The translations under genes and the position numbers were made by a program. The notes beneath the pieces are model-generated. The model had not been told where the DNA came from. It did not search any database and saw only the letters and a list, made by a program, of their open reading frames with translations. Shown here piece by piece: positions 9,082-17,045 of a stretch of 64,000 nt of DNA. Numbering within the stretch: the stretch's first letter is position 1; every line of letters starts with the position of its first letter. This DNA is from Streptomyces sp. NRRL B-24484 (GTDB lineage Bacteria > Actinomycetota > Actinomycetes > Streptomycetales > Streptomycetaceae), in the NCBI RefSeq assembly GCF_000717715.1, contig NZ_JOAI01000014.1:1-64000 (forward strand). Reading direction: 5' to 3'.

Positions 9082-9128
9082 GCAGCTTTCGTGCGTGTTC
9101 GGCGGGGGTCGCGCAGCTTTCCTGCGTG
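9082..9128. promoter_or_regulatory. Tandem operator-like repeat between Lrp regulator and decarboxylase
   Basis: GCAGCTTTCSTGCGTG occurs at 9082-9097 and 9113-9128, 31 bp apart (about three helical turns). Each contains a 13-bp dyad with a T-run centre. The second, GCAG-CTTTC-CTGC, is perfectly symmetrical. Spacing and shape fit an Lrp/AsnC binding array about 130-175 bp upstream of the decarboxylase start. Confidence 0.6.
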
Positions 9129-9164
9129 GCGTGCCGGCGGGTGCCGGGGGCCGGTGCGGGGGTG

Positions 9165-9629
9165 TCAGCCGATGAGGCGGGAGAGGACGACGGAGCTGCG
9201 GCTGCGCTGGACGCCGGGCTCCTTGCGGATGCGTTCGATGACGGCTTCGAGGTGCCGGGTGTCGGCGGCGCGGAGGTGGACGAGGGCGTCGGGGTCGCCG
9301 GTGACCGTCCAGGCGGCGGCGACCTCGGGGAACTGGCGGAGGCTGGCGAGGAGTTCCTCGGGGCTGGTGCGCTCGCGGCAGTAGATCTCGACGAAGGCCT
9401 CGGTCCGCCAGCCGAGCAGGCCCGGGTCGAGGACGACGGTGAAGCCGCGGACGACGCCGCGGGCGCGGAGCCGGTCGATGCGGCGGCGGACGGCGGTCGC
9501 GGAGAGGTTGACGAGCAGGCCGATCTCGGCGTACGAGGCACGGCCGTCCTTGCTCAGGTGTTCCAGCAGGAGCCGGTCGGTGTCGTCGAGCGGCGCCCCG
9601 CCCGGGTCCGTGGGTCGGTGCGTGCTCAT
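9165..9629 (-). CDS. Lrp/AsnC-family transcriptional regulator
   Basis: A 154-residue regulator starting MSTHRPTDPGG at 9629. N-terminal winged helix-turn-helix (about 15-65) containing DDTDRLLLEHLSKDGRASYAEIG and SATAVRRRIDRLRARGVV, followed by a RAM/ligand-binding ferredoxin-like domain (about 75-150) with GDPDALVHLR. The family senses amino acids and binds DNA as octamers. It sits 210 bases upstream of, and codirectional with, the PLP decarboxylase. Control of that gene, perhaps by its substrate, is inferred from the repeat between them. Confidence 0.9.
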   Translation of the reverse strand: MSTHRPTDPGGAPLDDTDRLLLEHLSKDGRASYAEIGLLVNLSATAVRRRIDRLRARGVVRGFTVVLDPGLLGWRTEAFVEIYCRERTSPEELLASLRQFPEVAAAWTVTGDPDALVHLRAADTRHLEAVIERIRKEPGVQRSRSSVVLSRLIG

Positions 9630-9718
9630 GGCTGCGGGCTCCACTGGTGGTGCGTGTGAGGGCGGTGGGGCCGTCGGGGTGGGACGGCGCACCGCCCCAT
9701 TCTGGCGGACGGGGGCGG

Positions 9719-10645
9719 TCAGTCCACCAGCAGCACGATCTTGCCGCGGGTGCGGCCCTCGGCGTTGAGGGCCTGGGCGGAGGCGGCCTGGGAGAGCGGG
9801 AAGGTCGAGGCGACCGGGACGCGGAGCTTGCCGGTGTCGGCGAGGCGGCCGAGTTCGGCGAGGTCGGCGGCGTCGGGGCGGACCCAGACGTAGTGGCCGC
9901 CGCGGGCGGCGACGCCGTAGTCGGTGATCGAGGCGATGCAGGAGGGGTCGCGGACGAGCTGGGCGGAGACCTCGACGGCGTCGCCGCCGATCAGGTCGAG
10001 GGCGGCGTCGACGCCGTCGGGGGCGAGCGCGCGGACGCGGTCGGCCAGGCCGTCGCCGTACGCGACCGGTTCGGCGCCGAGTTCGCGCAGGTAGGCGTGG
10101 TTGCGTTCGCCGGCGGTGCCGATGACCCGGGCGCCGTGCGCGGTGGCGATCTGGACGGCGAGGCTGCCGACGCCGCCGGCCGCGGCGTGCACCAGGACGG
10201 TCTGGCCGGCGCGGATGCGCAGCGCCTTGACGAGGGCCTGGTGGGCGGTGAGTCCGGCGAGCGGGAGGCCGCCGGCCTGGGCCCAGTCGAGCGAGGCGGG
10301 TTTGCGGGCGAGGGTGCGGACGGGGGCGGCGACGAGCTGGGCGTAGGTGCCGTGCTCGGCGGAGTCCTTGCGGACGTAGCCGACGACCTCGTCGCCGGGG
10401 GCGAACTCGGTGACCCCGCCGCCGACGGCCTGGACGACGCCGGCCATGTCCCAGCCCATGATCAGCGGGAAGTGGACGTCCATGATGCCGTCGAGGTGGC
10501 CCTCGCGGAGCTTCCAGTCGACCGGGTTGACGCCGGCGGCCTTCACCCGCACCAGGACGGAGTCGGGGCCGACCTTGGGGTCGGGCACGTCGGTGTACTC
10601 GACGACGTCGGGGCCGCCGTACTGCCTGATCACAATGGCCTTCAT
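9719..10645 (-). CDS. Zinc-independent quinone oxidoreductase-like MDR protein, NADP-dependent
   Basis: A 308-residue medium-chain reductase. Starts at ATG 10645 (MKAIVIRQYGGPDVVEYTD), chosen because homologs begin this way although the frame is open further upstream. N-terminal GroES-like domain, VNPVDWKLREG segment, and nucleotide-binding motif VLVHAAAGGVGSLAVQIA with the AAxGGVG signature. No structural zinc cysteines, as in the QOR subgroup. Divergent from nadA. Physiological substrate unknown. Confidence 0.88.
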   Translation of the reverse strand: MKAIVIRQYGGPDVVEYTDVPDPKVGPDSVLVRVKAAGVNPVDWKLREGHLDGIMDVHFPLIMGWDMAGVVQAVGGGVTEFAPGDEVVGYVRKDSAEHGTYAQLVAAPVRTLARKPASLDWAQAGGLPLAGLTAHQALVKALRIRAGQTVLVHAAAGGVGSLAVQIATAHGARVIGTAGERNHAYLRELGAEPVAYGDGLADRVRALAPDGVDAALDLIGGDAVEVSAQLVRDPSCIASITDYGVAARGGHYVWVRPDAADLAELGRLADTGKLRVPVASTFPLSQAASAQALNAEGRTRGKIVLLVD

Positions 10646-10751
10646 GCTCCAAGACAACGCGATCGCGGCTCGATATCGGTTCGGCCACGCCGGGAAGGCT
10701 CCGATCCGGAGAGCGGTTCTCGTCACATCGACAGAACGTCCATCGTCAGAG

Positions 10752-10780
10752 TGACGCTAACGGGTTATCATAGATAGTGT
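10752..10780 (+). promoter_or_regulatory. Promoter of nadA
   Basis: -35 TGACGC (10752-10757), 17-base spacer, -10 TAGTGT (10775-10780). The expected transcript starts near 10787, giving an untranslated leader of about 74 bases. The spacer and downstream bases hold AT-rich half-sites (TATC...GATA) that could bind a regulator. Confidence 0.6.
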
Positions 10781-10860
10781 CAGATAGACGAGAAGGCCCC
10801 GCGGTACCACCGCAGCTCGGCAGGGGCCGGAAGATCGGCCGCACAGGAGGGCACCCGCCC

Positions 10861-12042
10861 GTGACCACCACCACCGAGACCTACGGCGTCGACCCCTCTC
10901 CGACGCCCCTTGCGCTGCTGCTGCTCGGCCGCGAGGCCGACCCCGCGAGCGAGCGCGGCGTCGAGTGCCCCGGCGACCTGCCCGCGGCCTCCGACCCGGA
11001 CCTGGTCGCGCGGGCCCGCGCCGCGAAGGAGCAGCTCGGCGACCGGGTGTTCATCCTCGGCCACCACTACCAGCGCGACGAGGTCATCGAGTTCGCCGAC
11101 GTGACGGGCGACTCGTTCAAGCTGGCCCGCGACGCGGCGGCCCGCCCGGAGGCCGAGTACATCGTCTTCTGCGGCGTGCACTTCATGGCCGAGTCGGCGG
11201 ACATCCTCACCACGGACGCCCAGCAGGTCGTGCTGCCGGACCTCGCCGCGGGCTGCTCGATGGCCGACATGGCCACCGCCGAGCAGGTCGCCGAGTGCTG
11301 GGACGCGCTCACCGACGCGGGCATCGCCGACGTGACCGTACCGGTCTCGTACATGAACTCCTCCGCCGACATCAAGGCCTTCACCGGCAAGCACGGCGGC
11401 ACCATCTGCACCTCCTCCAACGCGAAGCGCGCGCTGGAGTGGGCCTTCGAGCAGGGCCAGAAGGTACTGTTCCTGCCCGACCAGCACCTGGGCCGCAACA
11501 CCGCCGTCCTGGAGATGGGCTTCTCGCTGGAGGACTGCGTCCTCTACAACCCGCACAAGCCGAACGGCGGCCTGACCGCCGAGCAGCTGCGGAACGCGAA
11601 GATGATCCTCTGGCGCGGCCACTGCTCGGTGCACGGCCGGTTCAGCCTGGACTCGGTGAACGAGGTCCGCGAGCGGATCCCCGGGGTGACCGTGCTGGTG
11701 CACCCGGAGTGCAAGCACGAGGTCGTCACCGCGGCCGACATGGTCGGCTCGACCGAGTACATCATCAAGGCGCTGGACGCCGCCGAGCCCGGCTCCAAGT
11801 GGGCCATCGGCACCGAGCTGAACCTGGTGCGCCGCCTCGCCAAGGCGCACCCGGACAAGGAGGTCGTCTTCCTCGACCGCGCGGTCTGCTTCTGCTCGAC
11901 CATGAACCGGATCGACCTGCCGCACCTGGTGTGGGCGCTGGAGTCGCTGGTCGAGGGCCGGGTGCCGAACGTGATCACCGTCGACCCGGAGACCGAGAAG
12001 TACGCCAAGGCGGCCCTGGACCGGATGCTGGCCCTGCCGTAA
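10861..12042 (+). CDS. nadA: Quinolinate synthase
   Basis: A [4Fe-4S] enzyme that condenses iminoaspartate with dihydroxyacetone phosphate to quinolinate in NAD synthesis. 393 residues from the GTG at 10861 (MTTTTETYGVDP) with AGGAGG ten bases upstream. The open frame back to GTG 10777 lies inside the promoter and is rejected. Motifs: LGHHYQRDEVIEFADVTGDS, CGVHFMAESADIL (Cys104), WRGHCSVHGRF (Cys254) and AVCFCSTMNRI (Cys343/345), the latter three supplying cluster ligands. nadB and nadC are not in the window, unlike many nadABC operons. Confidence 0.95.
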   Translation: MTTTTETYGVDPSPTPLALLLLGREADPASERGVECPGDLPAASDPDLVARARAAKEQLGDRVFILGHHYQRDEVIEFADVTGDSFKLARDAAARPEAEYIVFCGVHFMAESADILTTDAQQVVLPDLAAGCSMADMATAEQVAECWDALTDAGIADVTVPVSYMNSSADIKAFTGKHGGTICTSSNAKRALEWAFEQGQKVLFLPDQHLGRNTAVLEMGFSLEDCVLYNPHKPNGGLTAEQLRNAKMILWRGHCSVHGRFSLDSVNEVRERIPGVTVLVHPECKHEVVTAADMVGSTEYIIKALDAAEPGSKWAIGTELNLVRRLAKAHPDKEVVFLDRAVCFCSTMNRIDLPHLVWALESLVEGRVPNVITVDPETEKYAKAALDRMLALP

Positions 12043-12080
12043 CGTTCCGCCGCGCCGCAGCGCGCGGCCCGCAGCACGCC

Positions 12081-12115
12081 GGAGGGCGGGCACCCCGTGG
12101 GGGTGCCCGCCCTCC
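12081..12115. terminator. Terminator hairpin of nadA
   Basis: Perfect 16-bp stem GGAGGGCGGGCACCCC with its complement and a 3-base loop, between nadA and convergent pspAA. Confidence 0.85.
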
Positions 12116-12129
12116 GGGCGTCACGGGAC

Positions 12130-12423
12130 CTACTCCGGCAGGCCGGGGATCAGGCCGTCGCCCTCCGTCCGCAGCATCTCGCGGACCTCGTCGATGGTCG
12201 CCTCCGCGTCCGGCAGGATCAGGTCGGAGGGCTCCAGGGTCTCGTCCGGCAACGGGTCGCCGAACTCCTTGACCGCGCCCAGCAGTGCGTCGAGGGCGGC
12301 CTTGAACCTCTCGCCGTCCCCCGACTCCACGGCCTTCAGCAGGTCGTCGTCCAGCTCGTTCAGCCGGTTCAGGTGGCTCTCGCCGACCTGGAACTGCCCC
12401 TCACCCATGACCCTCATGATCAT
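12130..12423 (-). CDS. pspAA: PspA-associated protein
   Basis: A 97-residue protein starting MIMRVMGEGQF, a signature of the actinobacterial PspAA partner family. The middle is acidic/helical (LNRLNELDDDLLKAVESGDGERFKAALDALL) and the end is EVREMLRTEGDGLIPGLPE. It lies 43 bases downstream of pspA on the same strand, as is usual, so it is probably cotranscribed and acts with PspA at the membrane under envelope stress. Confidence 0.88.
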   Translation of the reverse strand: MIMRVMGEGQFQVGESHLNRLNELDDDLLKAVESGDGERFKAALDALLGAVKEFGDPLPDETLEPSDLILPDAEATIDEVREMLRTEGDGLIPGLPE

Positions 12424-12466
12424 GCCGGCGCGTCTCCCTGTCCGGTGTCGTGGTGCTGTCCGGTTG

Positions 12467-13249
12467 CTACTTGTTGTAGTTGATCTTCGACGGGTCCTGC
12501 TGGCCCTGCTCGATGGCCTGCGGGCCCGCGGCCGGGGAGCCGCCGGTCAGCTCGGCCTTCATCCGGGCCAGCTCCAGCTCGACGTCGCTGCCGCCGGCCA
12601 CCCGCTCCAGCTCGGCCTCGATGTCGTCCTTGCGGCCGAGGCCGCTGGCGTCGTCGAGCGCACCGGAGGCGAGCAGCTCGTCGATCGCGCCGGCGCGCGC
12701 CTGCATCTGCGCGGTCTTGTCCTCGGCCCGCTGGATCGCCAGGCCCACGTCACCCATCTCCTCGGAGATGCCGGAGAAGGACTCGGCGATCCGGGTCTGC
12801 GCCTGGGCGGCCGTGTACGTGGCCTTGATGGTCTCCTTCTTGGTGCGGAAGGCGTCCACCTTGGCCTGCAGCCGCTGGGAGGCGAGCGTGAGCTTCTCCT
12901 CCTCGGCCTGCAGCTGCTGGTACTGGGTCTCCAGGTCGGTGATCTGGGACTGCAGGTTCGACTTGCGGGTGAGCGCCTCGCGGGCGAGGTCCTCGCGGCC
13001 CAGCGAGAGCGCCTTGCGGCCCTGGTCCTCGTACTTCGCGGACTGCTGCTGCAGCTGCGTCAGCTGCAGCTCCAGCCGCTTGCGCGAGGTGGCCACGTCG
13101 GCGACGCCGCGGCGCACCTTCTGCAGCAGCTCCAGCTGCTTCTGGTACGAGTAGTCGAGCGTCTCCCGCGGGTCCTCCGCACGGTCCAGTGCCTTGTTGG
13201 CCTTGGAGCGGAAGATCAGCCCCATACGCTTCATGATTCCGTCGCTCAT
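12467..13249 (-). CDS. pspA: Phage shock protein A / IM30 family
   Basis: A 260-residue, almost entirely helical ESCRT-III-like protein that polymerises on the cytoplasmic membrane and maintains its integrity. It opens MSDGIMKRMGLIFRSKANKA, then DRAEDPRETLDYSYQKQLELL, long coiled coils to about residue 190, and a conserved RAGAIDELLASGALDDASG segment. Length and motifs match streptomycete PspA. Starts at ATG 13249 with GAGG close upstream. Operon with pspAA. Confidence 0.95.
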   Translation of the reverse strand: MSDGIMKRMGLIFRSKANKALDRAEDPRETLDYSYQKQLELLQKVRRGVADVATSRKRLELQLTQLQQQSAKYEDQGRKALSLGREDLAREALTRKSNLQSQITDLETQYQQLQAEEEKLTLASQRLQAKVDAFRTKKETIKATYTAAQAQTRIAESFSGISEEMGDVGLAIQRAEDKTAQMQARAGAIDELLASGALDDASGLGRKDDIEAELERVAGGSDVELELARMKAELTGGSPAAGPQAIEQGQQDPSKINYNK

Positions 13250-13517
13250 GGGCCTCGGGTGCCCCCTTCTACGGGCCTGCGAATTCCGTCTCGTAACACG
13301 TCGAGTCTATGTGCAGCGAGCTGGTCGCCGCAGTGCACGAGCTGCAACAAGACTGCTACAGCCGCACACTGCCGGTCATCGTTCCTGGGGTGGAGCCGAC
13401 CCTGAGACCATGATCCGCCCCGCGGAGGGCGCCCCGTACGGGACACGCCGCCGATCGATATCCGTTCGTGCCGACGCTCACTGCGGAAAGCACCCGGCCA
13501 GCACGTACGCTGGGGGT

Positions 13518-14111
13518 GTGTTCCGACGCCGTGATGAAGCCTCCTCCGCCGCGACCGCGCTGGCCGAGCAGGACGAGAAGACCCCCCGCGACCCGCAGGC
13601 CAAGAAGGGCCGCCCGACGCCGAAGCGCAGCGAGGCCGAGGCCAACCGGCGGACCCGGGTGACCGTGCCCAAGGACCGCAAGGAGGCCGCCAAGCAGTCC
13701 CGCGAGCGGATGCGGGCCGAGCGCGAGAAGCAGCGCACCGCCCTGCTGGAGGGCGACGAGCGCGCCCTGCCGGCGCGCGACAAGGGCCCGGTGCGGCGCT
13801 TCGCCCGCGACTTCGTGGACTCCCGCTGGTCGCTCGCCGAGTTCTTCCTGCCGTACGCCGTGGTGGTGCTGGTGCTCAGCATCGTCAAGGTGCCGGCCCT
13901 GCAGCTGCTCTCCACGCTGCTCTTCGTGGTGTTCTTCGTCCTGGTGATCCTGGACTTCGCCCGTCTCGGCCTCGGCCTGCGCAAGGCCCTGCGCGAGCGC
14001 TTCCCGGACCAGAACACCCGCGGCGCCGTCCCCTACGGCCTGATGCGCACCCTGCAGATGCGCCGGCTGCGGCTGCCCAAGCCGCAGGTGAAGCGGGGCG
14101 AGCGGCCCTGA
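13518..14111 (+). CDS. DUF3043 membrane protein
   Basis: A 197-residue protein. The first 110 residues are highly charged (KKGRPTPKRSEAEANRRTRVTVPKDRKEAAKQ, here cited only as a Lys/Arg/Glu-rich stretch), followed by two membrane helices (about 118-165: LPYAVVVLVLSIVKVPALQ and LLFVVFFVLVILDFA) and a basic tail. This is the DUF3043 layout of unknown function. GTG start at 13518 (MFRRRDEAS) is preceded by TACGCT (13506-13511) and six bases, so translation is probably leaderless. The methyltransferase frame follows without a gap. Confidence 0.85.
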   Translation: MFRRRDEASSAATALAEQDEKTPRDPQAKKGRPTPKRSEAEANRRTRVTVPKDRKEAAKQSRERMRAEREKQRTALLEGDERALPARDKGPVRRFARDFVDSRWSLAEFFLPYAVVVLVLSIVKVPALQLLSTLLFVVFFVLVILDFARLGLGLRKALRERFPDQNTRGAVPYGLMRTLQMRRLRLPKPQVKRGERP

Positions 14112-14173
14112 CCGCGGAGCCGGTCCCGCCGCCCTGGGCCCTGCCGGTACAGCCGGACCAGCCCGGGCTGTAC

Positions 14174-14992
14174 GTGCTGCCCGGGCAGGGCGTCGGAGGC
14201 CACGACCGGCTGCCGGCCGTCGGCGGCGGCGGCCGGCACGCGGCCGCTCCCTGGCCGACCCGGCAGGGCGGGCTGCGCAGCATCGTCCGCGAGGAGCTGC
14301 TGACCCGGCAGCTCGCCGAGCAGCTGGCCGGCCGGACGGAGCTGCGGGTGCTCGACGTCGGCTGCGGGCAGGGCACCCAGACCGTGCGACTGGCCCGTGC
14401 CGGGCACGTCGTCACCGGCGTCGACCCGGACCCGGTCACCCTCGGCGCCGCACAGGCCGCGGTCGCGGCCGAGCCCGCCGAGGTGCAGGCGCGGGTGCGG
14501 CTCATCGGCGGGGACGGGCACGCCTGCGGGCGGTGGTTCCCGCCGCGCTCCTTCGACGTGGTGCTGTGCCACGGCGCCCTGATGTACCTCGCCGACCCGG
14601 ACCCGCTGCTCGCCGCGCTCGCCCGGGTGCTCGACACCGGCGGCGTGCTGTCGCTGCTCGTCCGCAACGCCGACGCGCTGGCCATGCGCCCCGCGCTCGC
14701 CGGCGACTGGCGGACGGCGCTGGCCGCCTTCGACTCCTACCGCTGCACCGACCGGTACGGCGTCCCCGCGCGGGCGCACCGGCTCGGCGAGCTGACCACC
14801 ACGCTCTCCGGCATCTCCGTGCCGCTGCGGCACTGGTACGGCGTCCGGGTCTTCACCGACGCCGCCCCCGACGAGGCGGCGCCGGTCGACGGCCGGCAGC
14901 TCGCGCAGCTCCTCGACGCCGAGGAGCGGGCCGGCCGGCAGGACCCGTACCGCCAGGTCGCCGGCCTGCTCCACCTCGTCGGCGCCAAGTAG
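14174..14992 (+). CDS. SAM-dependent methyltransferase
   Basis: Class I methyltransferase. Motif I is LRVLDVGCGQGTQTVRLA, motif II acidic residue in VTGVDPD, then GGDGHACGRWF and the post-motif SFDVVLCHGALMYLADP. 272 residues from GTG 14174. The same frame stays open with conserved-looking sequence (TAEPVPPPWALP) back to 14108, where a CTG overlaps the DUF3043 stop as CTGA. No ATG, GTG or TTG lies between. GTG 14174 has no ribosome site, so a CTG start is possible. Substrate unknown. Cotranscribed with the DUF3043 gene. Confidence 0.85.
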   Translation: MLPGQGVGGHDRLPAVGGGGRHAAAPWPTRQGGLRSIVREELLTRQLAEQLAGRTELRVLDVGCGQGTQTVRLARAGHVVTGVDPDPVTLGAAQAAVAAEPAEVQARVRLIGGDGHACGRWFPPRSFDVVLCHGALMYLADPDPLLAALARVLDTGGVLSLLVRNADALAMRPALAGDWRTALAAFDSYRCTDRYGVPARAHRLGELTTTLSGISVPLRHWYGVRVFTDAAPDEAAPVDGRQLAQLLDAEERAGRQDPYRQVAGLLHLVGAK

Positions 14993-15005
14993 TCGCGCGG
15001 CACCG

Positions 15006-15041
15006 AGGGGCACCCGGCCTCCGGCCGGAGGGGCTGCCCCT
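15006..15041. terminator. Hairpin between convergent genes
   Basis: Outer arms AGGGGCA / TGCCCCT enclose an inner CCTCCGGCCGGAGG palindrome, between the methyltransferase gene and the small gene on the minus strand. Confidence 0.6.
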
Positions 15042-15059
15042 GCCCGTCCGAGGACGGAC

Positions 15060-15260
15060 TCATCCCTCGTGCAGGCTCATCGAGTAGATCTCGCGGTCGT
15101 CCTCCAGCAGGACGGCCCGGTCCACGCCGTCCGCCAGCAGCTGCTTGTAGGTCTCGCCGATCCACGACTCCGCGTCGCCCTGGCCGGGGAACTCCTCCTG
15201 GCCGCCCGGCTGGTCGACCCCGGTGCCGTCCTGCTGCTCGAACCGCCACGTCCACACCAT
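15060..15260 (-). CDS. Conserved small acidic protein of streptomycetes
   Basis: A 66-residue protein MVWTWRFEQQDGTGVDQ... containing GDAESWIGETYKQLLADGV and ending EDDREIYSMSLHEG. I recognise it as a short conserved family found beside the cobalamin genes in Streptomyces. Function unknown. ATG 15260 has GGGAGGAG eight bases upstream. Divergent from cobU. Confidence 0.8.
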   Translation of the reverse strand: MVWTWRFEQQDGTGVDQPGGQEEFPGQGDAESWIGETYKQLLADGVDRAVLLEDDREIYSMSLHEG

Positions 15261-15353
15261 GTGTCGGACTCCTCCCGCTCGGTGACCTCGACGTGCGCAC
15301 ACTAGCGTGCCCGCCCCGCCGCTCCCCATACCCCGTGCGGCAGGATGATCCGC

Positions 15354-15914
15354 ATGGCACTCCCCCGCACCCTCGTCCTCGGTGGCGCCCGCTCCGGCAA
15401 GTCGACCCGTGCCGAGCTCATGCTCGCGCCGCACGCCGACGTGCTGTACGTGGCCACCTCCGGCCGCCGGGACGGCGACCGGGAGTGGGCGGACCGGGTG
15501 CGCCTGCACCGGGAGCGCCGGCCGGCGTCCTGGCGCACCGCCGAGACCTGCGACCTGGAGGCGGTGCTCGCCGACCCCGAGGACACCGCGCCGGTGCTGA
15601 TCGACTGCCTGGCGCTGTGGCTCACCGCGGTGATGGACGAGCACGGCGCCTGGTCCGACGACAGCTGGCACGGCGGCGGCGAGCGGGCGGTGCAGCGGCG
15701 CTGCGAGGCACTCGCGGCGGCCTGGGCGGCGACCCGGCGGCCCGCGGTCGCGGTCAGCAACGAGGTCGGCATGGGCGTGGTGCCCGCGACCGCGGCCGGG
15801 CGGCGCTTCCGGGACACCCTGGGGCGGCTGAACATGGCCGTCGCCGACGCCTCCGAGCAGGTGCTGCTCGTCGTGGCCGGGCAGGTGCTGACCGTCAAAG
15901 CCGGTGCCGTGTAG
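15354..15914 (+). CDS. cobU: Adenosylcobinamide kinase / adenosylcobinamide-phosphate guanylyltransferase
   Basis: Bifunctional CobU/CobP: phosphorylates adenosylcobinamide, then transfers GMP to give adenosylcobinamide-GDP, an early step of nucleotide-loop assembly. 186 residues from ATG 15354 (AGGA eight bases upstream); ATG 15345 is also possible. P-loop GGARSGKS at residues 8-15, VLIDCLALWLTAVM, SNEVGMGVVPATAAGRRFRD and LGRLNMAVADASEQVLLVVAG are diagnostic. First gene of cobU-cobT-cobS. Confidence 0.94.
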   Translation: MALPRTLVLGGARSGKSTRAELMLAPHADVLYVATSGRRDGDREWADRVRLHRERRPASWRTAETCDLEAVLADPEDTAPVLIDCLALWLTAVMDEHGAWSDDSWHGGGERAVQRRCEALAAAWAATRRPAVAVSNEVGMGVVPATAAGRRFRDTLGRLNMAVADASEQVLLVVAGQVLTVKAGAV

Positions 15915-15925
15915 CCTTCCGAGCG

Positions 15926-17044
15926 ATGGACACGACCGTGGATCTCGACAGTTTCTCCTCCCTCGTCGAGCGGCCCGACGAGGCCGCCCGCAAGGCCGCC
16001 GAGGAGTTCCGGCAGCAGCTCGGCCTGCCGCCGGGCGGCCTCGGCGCGCTGGAGGAGCTCGGCGCCTGGCTCGCCTCCGTCCAGGGCGCGGCCCCCGTCC
16101 GGCCGGTGGCCGACGCGAAGGTGCTGCTGTTCGCCGGCGACCACGGCGTCGCCGGGCTCGGCGTCTCCCGGCCCGGCCCCGGCCGGAGCACGACCGCCCG
16201 GGTGCACGCCGTACTGGAGGGCACCGCGCCGGTCGCGCTGCTGGCCCGCCGCTACGGCGCGGCCGTCCGGGTCGTCGACATGGCGGTCGACGCCGACCCG
16301 CACGAGTTCCCCGCCGAGGTGTCGCAGCACCGGGTGCGGCGCGGCTCCGGACGGATCGACGTCGAGGACGCGCTGACCCCCGAGGAGACCTCCCGGGCCT
16401 TCCGGGCCGGTATGGCGGTCGCCGACGAGGAGGCCGACGCCGGCACCGACCTGGTGCTGCTCGGCGACATCGGCACCGGCTCCACCACGGTCGCCGCGGT
16501 ACTGGTCGGCGCGCTGTGCGGCACCGACGCGGCGGCCGTCACCGGGCGCGGCTCCGGCATCGACGACCGGGTGTGGATGGTCAAGTGCGCCACCGTCAGG
16601 GACTCGCTGCGCCGGGCCCGCCCGGTGCTCGGCGACCAGCTGGCCCTGCTGGCCGCGACCGGCGGCGCGGACTTCGCCGCGATCACCGGCTTCCTGCTGC
16701 AGGCCGCCGTCCGCCGGCTGCCGGTGGTGCTCGACGGCGTGGTCTCCGCGGCCTGCGCCCTGGTCGCCCAGCGGATCGCCTTCCGGGCGCCCGAGTGGTG
16801 GCGGGCCGGCCAGGACAGCGGCGAGCCCGCGCAGGCGAAGGCGTACGACCGGCTCACCCTGGCCCCGCTGCAGCAGCTCGGCGTCAAGGCCGGTGAGGGC
16901 GTCGGCTCGCTGCTGGCGCTGCCGCTGCTGCAGGCCGCCTCCGACAGCCTTGCGGAGCCCCGCGAGGTGCCGGCCGCCGTGAGGGCCGAACCGCGGCCGC
17001 CCGCGAAGCTGCCCACCGCGGCGGAGCTGCTGGGCCTCGGCTGA
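15926..17044 (+). CDS. cobT: Nicotinate-nucleotide-dimethylbenzimidazole phosphoribosyltransferase
   Basis: CobT makes alpha-ribazole phosphate from dimethylbenzimidazole and nicotinate mononucleotide, the lower ligand of cobalamin. 372 residues from ATG 15926. Motifs: LLFAGDHGVAGLGVS, DLVLLGDIGTGSTTVAA, TGRGSGIDD and the catalytic-glutamate loop VKAGEGVGS near the C-terminus. No clear ribosome site. TAGCCT (15912-15917), which spans the cobU stop, ends eight bases upstream and may give an internal leaderless transcript. Nicotinate mononucleotide supply links it to NAD metabolism. Confidence 0.94.
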   Translation: MDTTVDLDSFSSLVERPDEAARKAAEEFRQQLGLPPGGLGALEELGAWLASVQGAAPVRPVADAKVLLFAGDHGVAGLGVSRPGPGRSTTARVHAVLEGTAPVALLARRYGAAVRVVDMAVDADPHEFPAEVSQHRVRRGSGRIDVEDALTPEETSRAFRAGMAVADEEADAGTDLVLLGDIGTGSTTVAAVLVGALCGTDAAAVTGRGSGIDDRVWMVKCATVRDSLRRARPVLGDQLALLAATGGADFAAITGFLLQAAVRRLPVVLDGVVSAACALVAQRIAFRAPEWWRAGQDSGEPAQAKAYDRLTLAPLQQLGVKAGEGVGSLLALPLLQAASDSLAEPREVPAAVRAEPRPPAKLPTAAELLGLG

Positions 17045-17045
17045 C

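Noticed and set aside
10777..10860. Upstream GTG start for nadA.
   Set aside because: It lies inside the -10 box; homologs begin at GTG 10861, which has a good ribosome site.
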